A stretch of 64,000 nt of DNA from Brachionus rotundiformis (taxonomy: Eukaryota > Rotifera > Eurotatoria > Ploima > Brachionidae). The stretch lies in assembly GCA_016802295.1 (NCBI GenBank), contig JAESIW010000137.1, forward strand, positions 2,759,961-2,823,960, given 5' to 3'. Positions within the stretch are counted from its first letter, which is position 1. The number at the start of each line of letters is the position of its first letter. Positions 36,863 to 47,569 of this stretch are shown here, in pieces. The notes beneath the pieces are model-generated. The model did not search any database. It was not told the origin of the DNA and saw only the letters and a list, made by a program, of their open reading frames with translations. Made by a program: the position numbers and the translations under genes.

Positions 36863-39330
36863 CTATTCGATGGGGTCAGAATTTTTAATATTACTTTTTT
36901 GATTGTTTTGTGCCGAACGATTTTGCGAATTACCAACCGAGATCATGCTAGCACCTTTTGGAGTTATAGCTGAGCCAAACTGATACATAGGCATGCTATT
37001 GGGGAAATTTTGCTTCGGCGAAATTTGACTGGTCTGTTGGTACTGGACTTGCTGACCATTTTGAGGCATCATCGACTGCTGGCCAGAGTTTAGATAAGAT
37101 ATGGTCGGAATCTGCAAAAAAGGCAAGGACTGAGTATTGGACTGAACAAAAGGCCCCCCCATCATTTGTTGCTGCATATACATTTGGGACATGAATTGTT
37201 GATGTGGTGCAAAATTTTGCTGATTCGGAAACGACTGGTTTATCTGTGAGCTAGTCGAATTTTGGCTCGGAACAGAGGTAACTATTTGCACTTGATTTTG
37301 GTTAGGACCTGGGCCCAGAATTGTTCCGCTTGGAGCGTAATAATATGCATAATATTGTGAGTTGGGCACCTGAGCAAGATAATAGACTGGTCCAGTGTAT
37401 GGTTGTTGTGAGTCATATTGACTGATGTTTAAGTTCTTCTGCATCATTTCATCTAATTGTTCTGTTGTTATTGGATTTTGGTTGTTTGTAGCTGTTTCAA
37501 AAGCATTGAGTATGGTCGATTGAGAACTGGTTCCATTCGAGTTTTGCTTTTGGCTATCTGAACCAGAGCTTAATTGAGTTTGGTAATACGGATTAAAAGA
37601 ATGAGGAGTAGCAGGTCCAGTTCCAGGGATTTGATTTGATCGCTGTAAATTTGGATCAACCAAAACTCCATTTTGACTTAATTGTAAAGCAGTTGGATTT
37701 GTGTAGTAGTAGAAATTTGGATAAATGTACTGTTGGGATGGATGGACAGTAGGCTGCTGATGATGATGATTTGGCTTTAGCTCATTTGGATAAGAATTTG
37801 CTTTAGATGTGTTTGGTATAATGGACGAGTTGACTGATGCTGCTTGATTGGCATAGGTAGCTACTGTTTCGGCTGCGTTTGTTACACTACTCTGACTTTG
37901 ACTATTGATATTGTAGTTTTTGGAACCTGATGAAAATGGACCAGCGTGTTTGGTATCCGGATACACGGCGCCAATAACAGAACCAACATAATTACTTGCA
38001 TTCATATTCGTATTTATTTTGAGCATTTCTGAATTTTTTATGTTCCTTGGTAAGTTTGGTTTTGCAGGATTTTGTCTTTGATTTTTGATCGGCGAAATGG
38101 GATTTGAATGATTCCCATAATAAAATGGTGATGCCATTTGAGATTGGGAACGCGGGTTCGAAGTTTGCACAGTTAATGGTTCTGTTTGAAAATTTCTATT
38201 GCCTTTTTGGTAATTGACTCGCGGAAAATTAGAAATTTTACTCTGAATGTTTGGTTTAAATGCTTCTGTCTGCTTGCGGAAGATTTTTTGGTCAAAATTT
38301 TTATTATTGTTGGAGTCAATGTTTTGTCCGTCGCCTTTAGCTTCGTTTGACTTGTTTAAGTTGGAAGATGATGTTGATTTGGATGAATTGCTCGAGGCTG
38401 ATGAGTTCGAGGAGAACATGATGGAGTCTTTTTCGTTTTGGTTAATGGCTGTTAGCGTAGTTAGCTCGGAATTTAATACAGTTACTGAACTGGCTGACGA
38501 GGCCAATTGGCTCTTTTGCTTGGTCTCGTCAGTTGGTTCGGACTGGCATTGTGACGATGCAGAAGAGGCCGATGACGATGAGGCTATTTCGTTGACAGCT
38601 TCGGCAATAGGCAATTCTGAGTTAGCTATTGGAGGTGTCGGTGTCATGACACAGAGATCGGACTCCTCTCCATTTGGAGAAGCATAATAGGCTTAAGAAA
38701 ATATTTATATCATAAGTTAAAATGTTATCTTTTAAAATAGATAAATACCAATCTCAACTTGATTTGTGAAGTTTGTGTTTTGTTGTACAAAATTTTGATT
38801 TGTATAGTTTCTGGCATTATTAAATCGTCGATAAGCATTAGATATTTTTAATTTTGTATTTTTGAATATTAAATCTGAGTTTAGATTTAAAAACTTGCTC
38901 ACTTCATTTTCTGAGTCAAAAGTGACAAAACAAATTCTTTATTAAAATAACAAAAATTAATTTTTTTCAAAGATTTTAAATGCATAAACATAAGTGAAGA
39001 TTTTTGCTACATTTAACTACATTTAAAATTAGATCTTTTAACTTTAGATAAAATTGTTCAATTAAGATACCTCTACAGAAAATTATATTCATATTTGAGC
39101 TAAATGTACTCACCCTTTGGTACTCCCTCTAAACCTTCCAATATATTTAATGTCAACTATGTGGTTATGACCACATATTCCGGTTAAGTACTCTCTTAAC
39201 TCTTCATCATTTGTCTAATATAAATATAAAGATATTATAAAGTCTTGCCCAATTTAATGTTTACTTCTGGTATTCCGCCAATAAAAATTCTATTCGGAAT
39301 CAGTTCACCACCAACATGTACTTTATACAT
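36863..39330 (-). CDS. DAZ/Boule-type RRM RNA-binding protein with long Q/N/S-rich tail
   Basis: DAZ-family proteins bind mRNA 3' UTRs and regulate translation in germ cells. Four minus-strand exons (39265-39330, 39114-39214, 38749-38936, 36863-38691) join in frame to 727 codons. One RRM spans residues 12-95: RNP2 is RIFIGGI after LIPN, and RNP1 is created across an exon junction as KGICFVTF. The end of the domain, KLKISNAYRRFNN, corresponds to the KLKLGPAIRKQ of DAZL/Boule. The IPN.IFIGGIP start and this C-terminal extension favour DAZ over other RRM families. The remaining 600 residues are disordered: a poly-Ser segment, then a Gln/Asn/Tyr/Pro-rich region with Tyr clusters (YPNFYYYTNP, YYAYYYAPSG) that might stand in for DAZ repeats. 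Boule proteins are normally 230-300 aa, so this tail is exceptional. Another RRM family is possible. Confidence 0.72.
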
Positions 39331-39526
39331 TTTGTTTAAAATTTCGATGCTAAATAAAACTTAAATGTGTTTTTTTTTTAAAAATTAATTTTTAGCAATA
39401 AAAGTCTATTTTCTAAAATACAGGTGTTTAAAAAAGAATTATTATATTCCGGATTTTTAGAGCTTCTTTACTATTATTTAAATAGAGAATGAGTTGAAAA
39501 ATAATATAAAAATATAAAAGCAACGA
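39331..39526. promoter_or_regulatory. Upstream flank of the Boule-type gene
   Basis: This short AT-rich interval lies between the Boule-type start (-) and a possible small plus-strand ORF. It must contain part of the Boule-type promoter or 5' UTR. I see no specific element. Confidence 0.3.
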
Positions 39527-39805
39527 ATGAGGATTACAAAAATAAAAATGAAAGAGGGTAAAAATGAAGGAATATTTAGTAATAAATTGCATATTGCAAA
39601 TTTAATAATTTATTATTATGTTTTGTGTAATTATGCACCATTGTTTTGTTATATGTCGGGCCTCTGTTTGGAAATTTTGAATCAATTCAAAGAAAATTGC
39701 GATTTTAAATTAGACTATGTAAAAGAATTGCTTGGATTATTTCATGGCAAATTTTGCAATCAGATTGTCTCGTACTTCGATCAAGTAGTACAGAGTAGTA
39801 GCTGA
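39527..39805 (+). CDS. Possible small protein, uncertain
   Basis: This is an uninterrupted 92-codon frame ending in TGA. The second half, from the internal ATG at 39654 (MSGLCLEILNQFKENCDFKL), has a balanced, amphipathic composition with several Cys and does not look like random AT translation. No homologue is recognised. There is no convincing splice acceptor just upstream, so it would be a single-exon gene divergent from the Boule-type gene or an exon of an unmapped gene. It could be chance. Confidence 0.3.
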   Translation: MRITKIKMKEGKNEGIFSNKLHIANLIIYYYVLCNYAPLFCYMSGLCLEILNQFKENCDFKLDYVKELLGLFHGKFCNQIVSYFDQVVQSSS

Positions 39806-40632
39806 GTTAAGTGTTTAAAGGAAAGCATTTTTATAAAATTGAATTAAATTGGAAAAAGCATGCAGAAAATTTTGCTTTAATGCTAATTTTGAAGCATTAA
39901 TTAGTTTTAAGCTTGATTCTAAAATTAAAAGCAAATAGATTAAATAAAAAAGGTAGTTAAATTTGTTCTAATTAATTTCTTAATCTTTCTAATATTTTGA
40001 ATTTAAATTTTATCGAAATTTACTCAATTAATTTTGTATTAATAATTTTTGTGCCACAGAATCACGTGCTTTTACAAACAGCTGATTAAAATTGTGCACC
40101 ACAACAAAATTTCGAAAAATATATCTTTCAAAAAACTTTGATTTTTTATATTAGGGAAAATTTATAAAAAGATTAACAAGAAAATAAATGAAAATAATAA
40201 AATATGTGTTAATAATATTTACTATTGTATTATATTTCAAAATTTTTATTTTTTTAAAACTAAATTTGATTTAATTTTGGCAAATAATTTCCAAGAGTAT
40301 ACTTAACAAGTACGTTTTATAATCTTTGTTTCAAGCTTTTAATATAAAATAAAATTCTTTGATATGAGAATTTAACTATTTAAATATGACAAGTTGACAA
40401 GTAATTTCCTCAAAAAAAGCGTTTAAAATCTAATTTCTAATTTTAACATCTGATAAAGTAAATCGCTTTATTATAATTTTATATAAAGGAAATATCAATA
40501 ATACAGTTAAAAACTAATTTGTATGATTTTAAGATATTTATTAAAAAAGACTAGAATTTAAATTAGCTAAAAATAAAAAATTACTTTACGACTTATTTTT
40601 TTTCTATTCATAAAATTATTAATTAGCCGAAT
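39806..40632. other. Intergenic, no feature seen
   Basis: AT-rich noncoding sequence. It contains the 3' flank of the first PLAC8 gene at its right end. No gene, RNA or repeat is supported. Confidence 0.5.
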
Positions 40633-41259
40633 CTAAACCAAAGGAGTAGTAGCTTGCATCTCATTAGAAATTTGTACCTTTAAAGAGTTTTAAATGTTGA
40701 CTATTATGTTTAAAATTTTACCATTGAACATATTGTACAGAACAATACTGCCATTGCATCTTCACAAAGAGTTCCCTAGAATTTTTATTTTTAATTTGGT
40801 AATTCTCTTACAATTTATCTATAATTACATCAATTCCTCTTTCAGTTCTAATTTTGGTACGGAGTGGTATTAATCCTGCAAAGAAACAGCCACAGCAATT
40901 ATCGCCAGCCTTATCAAATAGGTAACATTCAAAGCATGGCCCACAAAAAAACGCACAAACTAAGCCAGCCAAGTCATCAAAACAGTCGAATAAGCCAAAA
41001 GTCCAATTTCTTTTCAGTATTGAATTAGTCTGTCTAATAAAGATATAAGAAATAAATCTTAAAGTTATTTAATATTTTTGAACAAATATTACAAATTAGG
41101 ATCAAAATATGCAGGCGGGCTTTGTACCGGTTGACTATTAAAAATTTGAATTTACATATAAAATTTAGTTTTATTTTTAAAATACATTGCTATTGTTGGA
41201 AAAGTTGGAGTAGCTGTTGGTTCAAGGGCTGTAGTATTTTGATAAGATTTCGAATCCAT
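40633..41259 (-). CDS. PLAC8-family cysteine-rich protein, copy A
   Basis: PLAC8 (cornifelin/onzin) proteins are small Cys-rich proteins, often membrane-associated; roles range from cell-size control to metal transport. Five short exons (41186-41259, 41093-41134, 40829-41033, 40722-40775, 40633-40677) join in frame to 139 codons. The first 40 residues are Thr/Pro-rich. The domain follows: WTFGLFDCFDDLAGLVCAFFC, then a Cys-rich CCGCFFAGLIPLRTKIR part, the RTERGIDGTLCED motif, and AVLFCTICSMVQ. The W.tgLfdC start, the R..R...I.G signature and the FC..C ending are the family hallmarks. The 42-nt second exon and 44-nt last intron are small even for this locus. It is about 30% different from copies B and C, so it is an older paralogue with a different exon count (5 against 3). 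Confidence 0.88.
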
Positions 41260-42367
41260 TGTTAAAATCTACTTCTAATTAAAAATGCGTTTAGTTCGAA
41301 AGAAAATTAATTAAATAAAAAACTTGTTTTTTAAAAGAGAAATAAAATCATATGAAAGATCAAACTTTGTCTATTTTTACCATTTTTCATTATGAATCAA
41401 AGAAAAAAACGATAATTTTTTATTTACTTAAATAAAATAAAAACAAAATGGTATCAAAAATAAAAAAAGATTTTTCAATCTCAAACTTCAAAATATTTTT
41501 AGAGATAATTTTTTTCTCTTCTTTAATTTAGTTCATAAAAAAGAAGTATTACAAAAATTATTCATAAATAAAGTTAATTGAAAACAACGTTAAAAACAAA
41601 AAAAAATTCTTTAGCATGGTTTTGTTAAAGGTTTCCTATTTTGCTTTCAATAATTTGGGAAGTGCTTGATATAATAGAGACTAATTTTACTCGTCCACTC
41701 ATCAATTAAAAAGAGGTTAAATTACAACAACTATTAAATAAGACATTAAAATATAAAAAAAGAAATTAAGCCGATTTAGTTAAATTTATTTTTCTAAAAA
41801 ATTTAATTTAAAAATCATAAAGATTGATTTTTAGCTATTATAAAAAGAAACGTTAATAAGAATAAACCAGTACTAAATAGTCATTATAATAATCTATACT
41901 TTTTCAAAACCAAAATAAAAAAATTGTCAATAGTGAACATGAGGTAAAAAAATTAAATTAGTTAATTTTCCTTTTGTTTAATTCAATCTTTCAGTTAAGT
42001 TTTTGTTAGATATGGAAGGAAAAAGGAATTCAATAATTCTATTAAATATTAAGTTATTTTTTATATTAAAATTTTGAAATTTCATTTAATTTTTTTAATT
42101 TATTAAAAATATATAAAATTAAAATTTATTTTAAGTCTTTATTAAAGTGGATATTAGATGAAATAAAAATTTCTTTCTATTAGAATAACTTTTTTTGTCA
42201 ATTAAAGTTTTAAATTAATAAATTATTTTTCTAAAAAATTTAATTTAAAAAATATAAAGATTGATTTTTAGTCATTATAAAAATGAATATTTGAAAAGAA
42301 CCGTTAATAAGAAAATACCAGTTCGAAAGATTGGAAAACTTATCGTATTGGGTTCATATTAAATAAA
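41260..42367. other. Left part of duplicated segment, noncoding
   Basis: From about 41330 onward this stretch matches 48035-48600 (with indels). It also contains an internal direct repeat: 41785-41860 resembles 42222-42310 (shared core aaagattgatttttag). The second duplicate has only one of these two repeats and lacks the roughly 440 bp between them. No gene is seen. Confidence 0.6.
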
Positions 42368-43439
42368 TTAAATTTGAGGTTGGGTGTTTTTGACTTCATT
42401 TCCAATCTGGACCAATGCACAAATTGGACAAAATACAGATGTAAAAACATCTCCACAAATAGATCCCTTTTTTAAATAGTTGTTTTATTTATAAATTTAA
42501 AAATTAATTTGTAAACTCAAACCTGAATTCCTCTTTCGCTTCTCACTTTTGTTCTTAATGGAATAAGTCCACCAAAATAACAGTCACAAAATCCTTCACC
42601 AGCTTGTGAATAAACCTGAAGTTCATAAATCGGGAAACAAAATAAGGAGCACAAAAGCCCTTGACAATCTCCGAAGCATCCACATAGACCGAATGACCAT
42701 TCTCTTTTAGGTAATTTTTGGTTGACAGTTTGTCTAGTAATAAATAAAAATTAAAAATATACTTAATAGGAAGTATATTTTAGTTTACATAATTATAGGC
42801 TGATTGGTAGTTGTGAAGTTCTGTTGAGCTGTTGACTGATTATTGTCACTCATTCTTTTAGCTTCTTTTTATTTCAATTAAAGAAAAAATTCTTTTTTAG
42901 TTTTAAATTTCAATATTTATAATATTTTATATCTTTTTTTTAACAATTTTAATCGTTCACTCTTTAAGGTTTATAACTTAGTTAGATTGCTTTTTATCTG
43001 TTATTATTTTTGTTTTTATTTTGTTGTTACTATAACGATACATAAATGCTTTGAATGGATAAAAAATATGGTAAAGTAAGAAAGATGTCATAAAAATATT
43101 AAAGGGAGTCATAAAAAAAAATTAGATAATTTGGGATATTGAAAGTGTTTTGAATTTGCTAAATTTAGAGAATAGCGAACCGTATATAGCTTGTTGAATC
43201 GGGTTTGATTCAAATTTATCTAATTCTTGAATAAGTATTTGGTGGTCTGATCTTTTAGCGAAGAATTTGGTCAATAATTTCTTTGATAGTTCTGAAATTA
43301 GGTCAATTTTGAAATTGTCGTGGATGCTGGTTACTCTGGTTTTTGGTGGGAAAAAAAGCATATGTCTTAAAATGGTGTTTTGTATGATTTGAAGATCTGT
43401 TTTAATTTTTTCAGTAGAGCATGACAACGGAATGAAAAA
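41330..43439. repeat. Segmental duplication, left copy
   Basis: This block, containing PLAC8 copy B and the 3' part of a LINE reverse transcriptase, is repeated in the same orientation at about 48035-49858. Identity by eye is very high from 42225 to 43439 (a handful of substitutions) and lower with indels at the left. The right boundary is sharp: both copies share gacaacggaatgaaaaag and diverge at the next base (43440 against 49859). Confidence 0.85.
42368..42853 (-). CDS. PLAC8-family cysteine-rich protein, copy B
   Basis: Three exons (42789-42853, 42523-42733, 42368-42466) join in frame to 124 codons. After a 34-residue Gln/Asn/Thr-rich N-terminus comes the PLAC8 domain: EWSFGLCGCFGDCQGLLC, the Cys-rich GEGFCDCYFGGLIPLRTKVR, then SERGIQGSICGD and SVFCPICALVQIGNE. 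The signature Trp, Cys pairs, R..R and I.G residues are all present. It lies in tandem with copy A on the same strand and is nearly identical to copy C 6 kb to the right. The coding sequence is intact, with good donors (gtaaac, gtttga). Confidence 0.9.
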
Positions 43440-44215
43440 GTTGTCAAACTGTGATCGCACGAAACTTTTAAACACAGTTACACAAATTTTAGTTGATTTA
43501 GGAAGTTTTAAGCCTTTAACTCGGCAAATTAAGTTGATTTTGGTGGTGGTTCTTTTGCGTAGACTTTCAAGTTGTGGTTTGAAGTTAAGTTTGGGGTCGA
43601 AAATAATGCCTAAAAATGTGGGAAATGGATCTAGCCGAATTGGCGAGTTCTCGATTGTTAATTTTAGTTGATATTTGGATTCATAGCCGATGCGAATTCC
43701 GCCGTTGTGAATACGCAATAACTGGTTTTATTTGAGTTGATAGTCAGGCCCCATTCTTTTCAAAATTTCACATGAAAAAGTTTTGAATCATATGTGTGAT
43801 TCATAACTTTTTCGATTTGTTTCAATGATTTACTAGTAAACCATATACATAGATCGTTTGCGTATAGAACTGTTTGGATATTTTCTGGGATATTTTTGAT
43901 GATATCGCTGAAATAGACTAGAAATAAGGTTGGCGACAAACAGCTTCCTTGTGGAACACCGGTCGAAATGTTAAATTTTTCAGATGACACATTGTCCACA
44001 GAGACTTTAAATTTCCTGTTTTTGAGAAATTGTTCAATCCAATTGAATAGGTGCAGGTTGATTCTCATGGCTTTGTGGAGAATACCTTTGTGAGACGCCT
44101 TGTCAGACGCTTTTTCTAAATCGAAAAAGATCGCGTCGGTGTATTCTTTTTTGTTAAACCCAAATATTATCGATTGACTAAAGCGCAAGATGTGATCTTG
44201 TGTATCCATTTTTTT
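43035..44215 (-). pseudogene. Non-LTR retrotransposon reverse transcriptase, broken
   Basis: Read on the minus strand, two long frames cover most of an RT domain and its C-terminal tail (44209-43760 and 43718-43122). Landmarks in order are motif A (FFDLEKASD), GVPQGSCLSPTLFLVYFSDI, the catalytic box as YANDLCIW, then FLGIIFDPKLNFKPQ and an RHMLFFPPKTRV tail. This order is that of Jockey/CR1-type LINEs. The copy is dead: the first Asp of the usual YADD box is Asn, an in-frame TGA stands at 43760-43762, and a frameshift follows near 43715. The 5' part of the element and any endonuclease are missing. The shared sequence after the ORF ends at about 43035, a likely 3' end of the element. Confidence 0.88.
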
Positions 44216-45000
44216 CCTAAAGCTGATTGCGCATTCGGGAGAAGAGATTGAATTAATAATATTTATAACAACATTTAAATATTAGAATATCAGATGATAA
44301 TCATATAAGTTTTGAATATTTAAATGTTTTTTTTAAATATTATTAATTTTAAATAATAAAGTGTCTTAACAATTTTAATGTTGCTTCATGTCATATTCTT
44401 GGAAAATTAAGATTTAAAATGACTGGAATTCTGGAATGCATGATTCATTTTTTATTCGATAATTATTCTACAAAAAAAGAAATGGTCTTTTAGTTATTAA
44501 ATTAAGTGCTTTGCTTAATAATTTTTAAACATTTGAGTTTACAATACTTTTATTTATCTTGATCTGGGATTAAATTAGCAATCTGTTGTACATTTTATTT
44601 ATTTAAATGGTCAGCCCTCCAAATCGTAAATTTATGTCTATTTTTTCTGACTTTTTCTTATATTTATTGATCCTATTGATACTTAAAAATAATAGATCAA
44701 CTACTGACAAAAAAACCAAATCTCGATAATTTTGAACTTGTTTCTATCAACGCGCTCAAAATAAATTTTTTTAATTTTTAAAATGATGAGTAAATAAATG
44801 TATTTATTTAGAAAGCCGCTTGTTGCTCAAGATCAAAAGTTATCTATCATTTGTTTAATATTATTTTTTTGTTAATGTAGATAATTTTTTAGTTACCGAA
44901 TTTTTTAAATAACATAATAATAATAATAAAAGAAAAAGCATTGAAGTACCTCTTTAAAAAATAAAAAAAAATATCAGTCAACTAAGGAATTGAACAAAAA
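44216..45000. other. Noncoding between LINE relics
   Basis: AT-rich sequence with no supported gene; probably decayed repeat or intergenic DNA. Confidence 0.45.
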
Positions 45001-45800
45001 AATATTTTTGAAGTTATAATCAGTCAGTATTGGTGTTCTTCAAGGCTCTGTTTTGTCTATAATTTATATCAAAGAAATTATTTGAATTATTTGAAAATTA
45101 TTGTAAAGCCTATGTAGACGACCCAAAAATAATCACCTTAATAAAAAATTTTTCATCGAACTTGAAACTCCTAAGTAATGTAGATAAAATTTGTGACTGG
45201 TCTAATGATATGAAATGGGACATTGGTTCTGCTAAAGCGAATAAGATGCTGGTTTTAATCAGAAAATCGTATAAATTCCCTAACAAAGCAACACTTTATT
45301 TTGGTACAAATATCTTGTTAGACCACATATAGAATATGCCATCAGCTCATGGTATCCTTTTTGTGTAAAAGATATAAATGAGTTGGAAAGAGTGCAAAGA
45401 AGAGCGACAAAACTGGTCCCTGAGTTAAGAATGTTAACTTAAACTAAAAAGAATGGATTTGACCAATCTTGAAACGAGAGGGCACAGAGGGGATCTTATC
45501 CAAATGTTCAGAATTCTTATTAATTTAGAGAAAATGAATCTTGTTAACGACGCTTGTATGTATGCTCAAAACAGAAAATATAGATATACCTTAGATCTCA
45601 TAATAGAACTATTAATAGAGAGAATGTGAAGTTGAATTTTCAACCCAGATTTAATTTCCTCTCAAACATGGTCATGACAATCTGGAACACATTACTAACT
45701 TAAATAGTTAATGCACGGCATTTGAACAGTTTTAAAGCTAAATTGGACGTCTGGATGAAAAAAAAATTATATTTTCTTGAAGCGACTGCTAAAACCCTAT
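45001..45800 (+). pseudogene. Second LINE reverse-transcriptase relic, plus strand
   Basis: In changing plus-strand frames I can follow GVLQGSVLS (the RT GVPQGS block), KAYVDD (the YADD box), a thumb segment NVDKICDWSNDMKWDIG, then the C-terminal tail VRPHIEYAISSWYPF, LERVQRRATKLV and LDLTNLETRGHRGDLIQMF. These blocks, in this order, identify a CR1/Rex-like non-LTR element of a different subfamily from the minus-strand copy at 43-44 kb. Several frameshifts and stops make it a pseudogene. Only the RT half and tail remain. Confidence 0.82.
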
Positions 45801-45925
45801 AAGGTTATACTTGAGCTTGAATATAACTAGTTTTAATTAGTTTTAATTCATTTTATTAATACAAGATTATTTTTAAAAATATAACTTGAATGATATTTTG
45901 ATCTAAGAGTAAGTTATAAAGCAAT

Positions 45926-47050
45926 CTATAGCTTTTTTCTTAAAAACTTAACAGAAGTTAGTAGTGGTTTTAGCTCTGGTGTTATTTCCATTTGGAGTTT
46001 TTTAATTTCATTATTAATTGATGAATCTAATTTAGCATCATATGACGATCTTTGCTTGCGATGTTTGACTCGTTCAGCCAGAGTTGCCTGTCTATTAAAC
46101 TGTTGATGAGCTCCAATAAATAACATTCTATCTGATATTTCAATATACTGGTCCAGTTCTTGGTATTTGAAAATTGTCTCATTTAATTCACGCATTCCAG
46201 ATATTAACTCATCTTTTGCCAAAATGGTTTTTTCATCAATCATTAAAGACTTTTGATTCAGCGGATATAAGTCATTGTCCCTGAGTTGTGTATACCAAGA
46301 TGATTTGCAATCAATTAGATACTTAAATATCTCGATATCATATTTAATGGCGAAAAATTCGTTTTGCATGGTTTCCATAAACGTTGCATATTTTGTGTCA
46401 TTAGCTTTCCATTCTTTGGTAACTGCTTGATGAAATGGTAGCGTATTTAAGTCACCTACTCTTTGAATTATTAACAAGCTTGTCTTTGTTTGAGTTTGCT
46501 CCTTGAAATATTTCATTATAAACTGACAAAAATCTTTAGGACTTTCGTCAAAATACTTAAGACAATTTTTCATTATTATCTTATCATATTTTTTCGACTG
46601 ATTTTCACATTTTATAAATTCACAAGTATAATTTGGTTTAAATTCAAAATTCATTTGATCATTGACTTTTTCAAAATTATCTAGCATTCGTATTTGGCAA
46701 ATGTCTATTTTTCTGCTTAAGCAAAAATTTTCCTCAATAACAAGCGGCCAATTTTTGACATACGATTTCATTGTGACACCTGAGCAAAGAGTAGTATCAT
46801 CATCTCCCTTTGCCCGTATATAGAGTACACTGTCTGTACAATCGATGTCTAAAAACTTGTTTATCGACTGGCAAAATTGTTTTTCATATTCGTTGGAATC
46901 TGCCGCATCAACAGCGTTCCACTCGGCACCTTTAGCCCTATTGAAAAATTTCGCTTCACAATGTTCAAATATCTTGTGATATGACTTTTTCATATGTTGT
47001 TCGGATTTTACACAAAATGGAGTAGGCGTTTCTGGACCAAATGTAGTCAT
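45926..47050 (-). CDS. Intact single-exon orphan protein, 374 aa
   Basis: An ATG at 47050 begins a complete 374-codon frame ending at 45926, the only long undamaged ORF inside the 43-50 kb repeat-rich region. I do not recognise the family. The protein is mixed, with a normal share of Trp, Cys, His, Asp and Glu and no low-complexity run, signal peptide or membrane segment, so it looks globular. It has about 12 Cys, several in the first half (for example CVKSEQH, FEHCEAKF, FIKCENQ), without a clear zinc-finger spacing. The C-terminal 100 residues are helical and basic (ERVKHRKQRSSYDAKL). The absence of introns is unusual here and suggests a retrocopy or an element-derived gene. No RT, integrase or nuclease motif is visible. 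Neighbours are LINE relics on both sides. Confidence 0.75.
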   Translation of the reverse strand: MTTFGPETPTPFCVKSEQHMKKSYHKIFEHCEAKFFNRAKGAEWNAVDAADSNEYEKQFCQSINKFLDIDCTDSVLYIRAKGDDDTTLCSGVTMKSYVKNWPLVIEENFCLSRKIDICQIRMLDNFEKVNDQMNFEFKPNYTCEFIKCENQSKKYDKIIMKNCLKYFDESPKDFCQFIMKYFKEQTQTKTSLLIIQRVGDLNTLPFHQAVTKEWKANDTKYATFMETMQNEFFAIKYDIEIFKYLIDCKSSWYTQLRDNDLYPLNQKSLMIDEKTILAKDELISGMRELNETIFKYQELDQYIEISDRMLFIGAHQQFNRQATLAERVKHRKQRSSYDAKLDSSINNEIKKLQMEITPELKPLLTSVKFLRKKL

Positions 47051-47569
47051 TTTTAAAAAAAATGATAATAATTTTAAAAATAAACTTAGTTTAATTTATT
47101 ACGCAATTTAATCTTGAAAAAATGCTCATTATGTGATTAACATGTAAAAAAAGTAGGAGATATCCATGGTAATATTTATATTCATTTCAAGTTTATTTTC
47201 TTTTAAAAAAGAAATTCAAAAGATTCTAAAATTTTCTTTTCTGAATCATTGAAATATGAAAATAATAGTAAAAATTAAAATAAATTTTTTAATATCATTT
47301 ACTTAGTTTTTACTTTTTCTTCAAAAAAATTTGAAAAATTAAAAAATTTGGATCGATATTATTTTAATTATTTTGAAGAATTTTAGAGAACTTTTTTATA
47401 AGATATGTCTATTGTTTTGAATAAATTAAATTCAAAATAATACTATTAATTCTTCCCTGTTCTAATTAAAATATATAAAATTAGATTTTAGTCAAGGAGC
47501 CACCATATTTATGTTTTACAAAAAATATTTTATTTTTTTCCAAAACCAAAATAAAAAAATGGTCAAATC
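47051..47569. other. Upstream flank of orphan ORF
   Basis: AT-rich noncoding sequence. A short piece (ccaaaaccaaaataaaaaaa near 47541) recurs at about 41897, indicating shared repeat debris. Confidence 0.45.

Noticed and set aside
38247..38687. 146-codon plus-strand frame opposite the Boule-type gene
   Set aside because: It is the antisense shadow of the Ser-rich segment of the last exon; the minus strand has the spliced RRM gene.
46490..46684. Plus-strand frame of 64 codons
   Set aside because: Antisense shadow of the 374-codon orphan gene.
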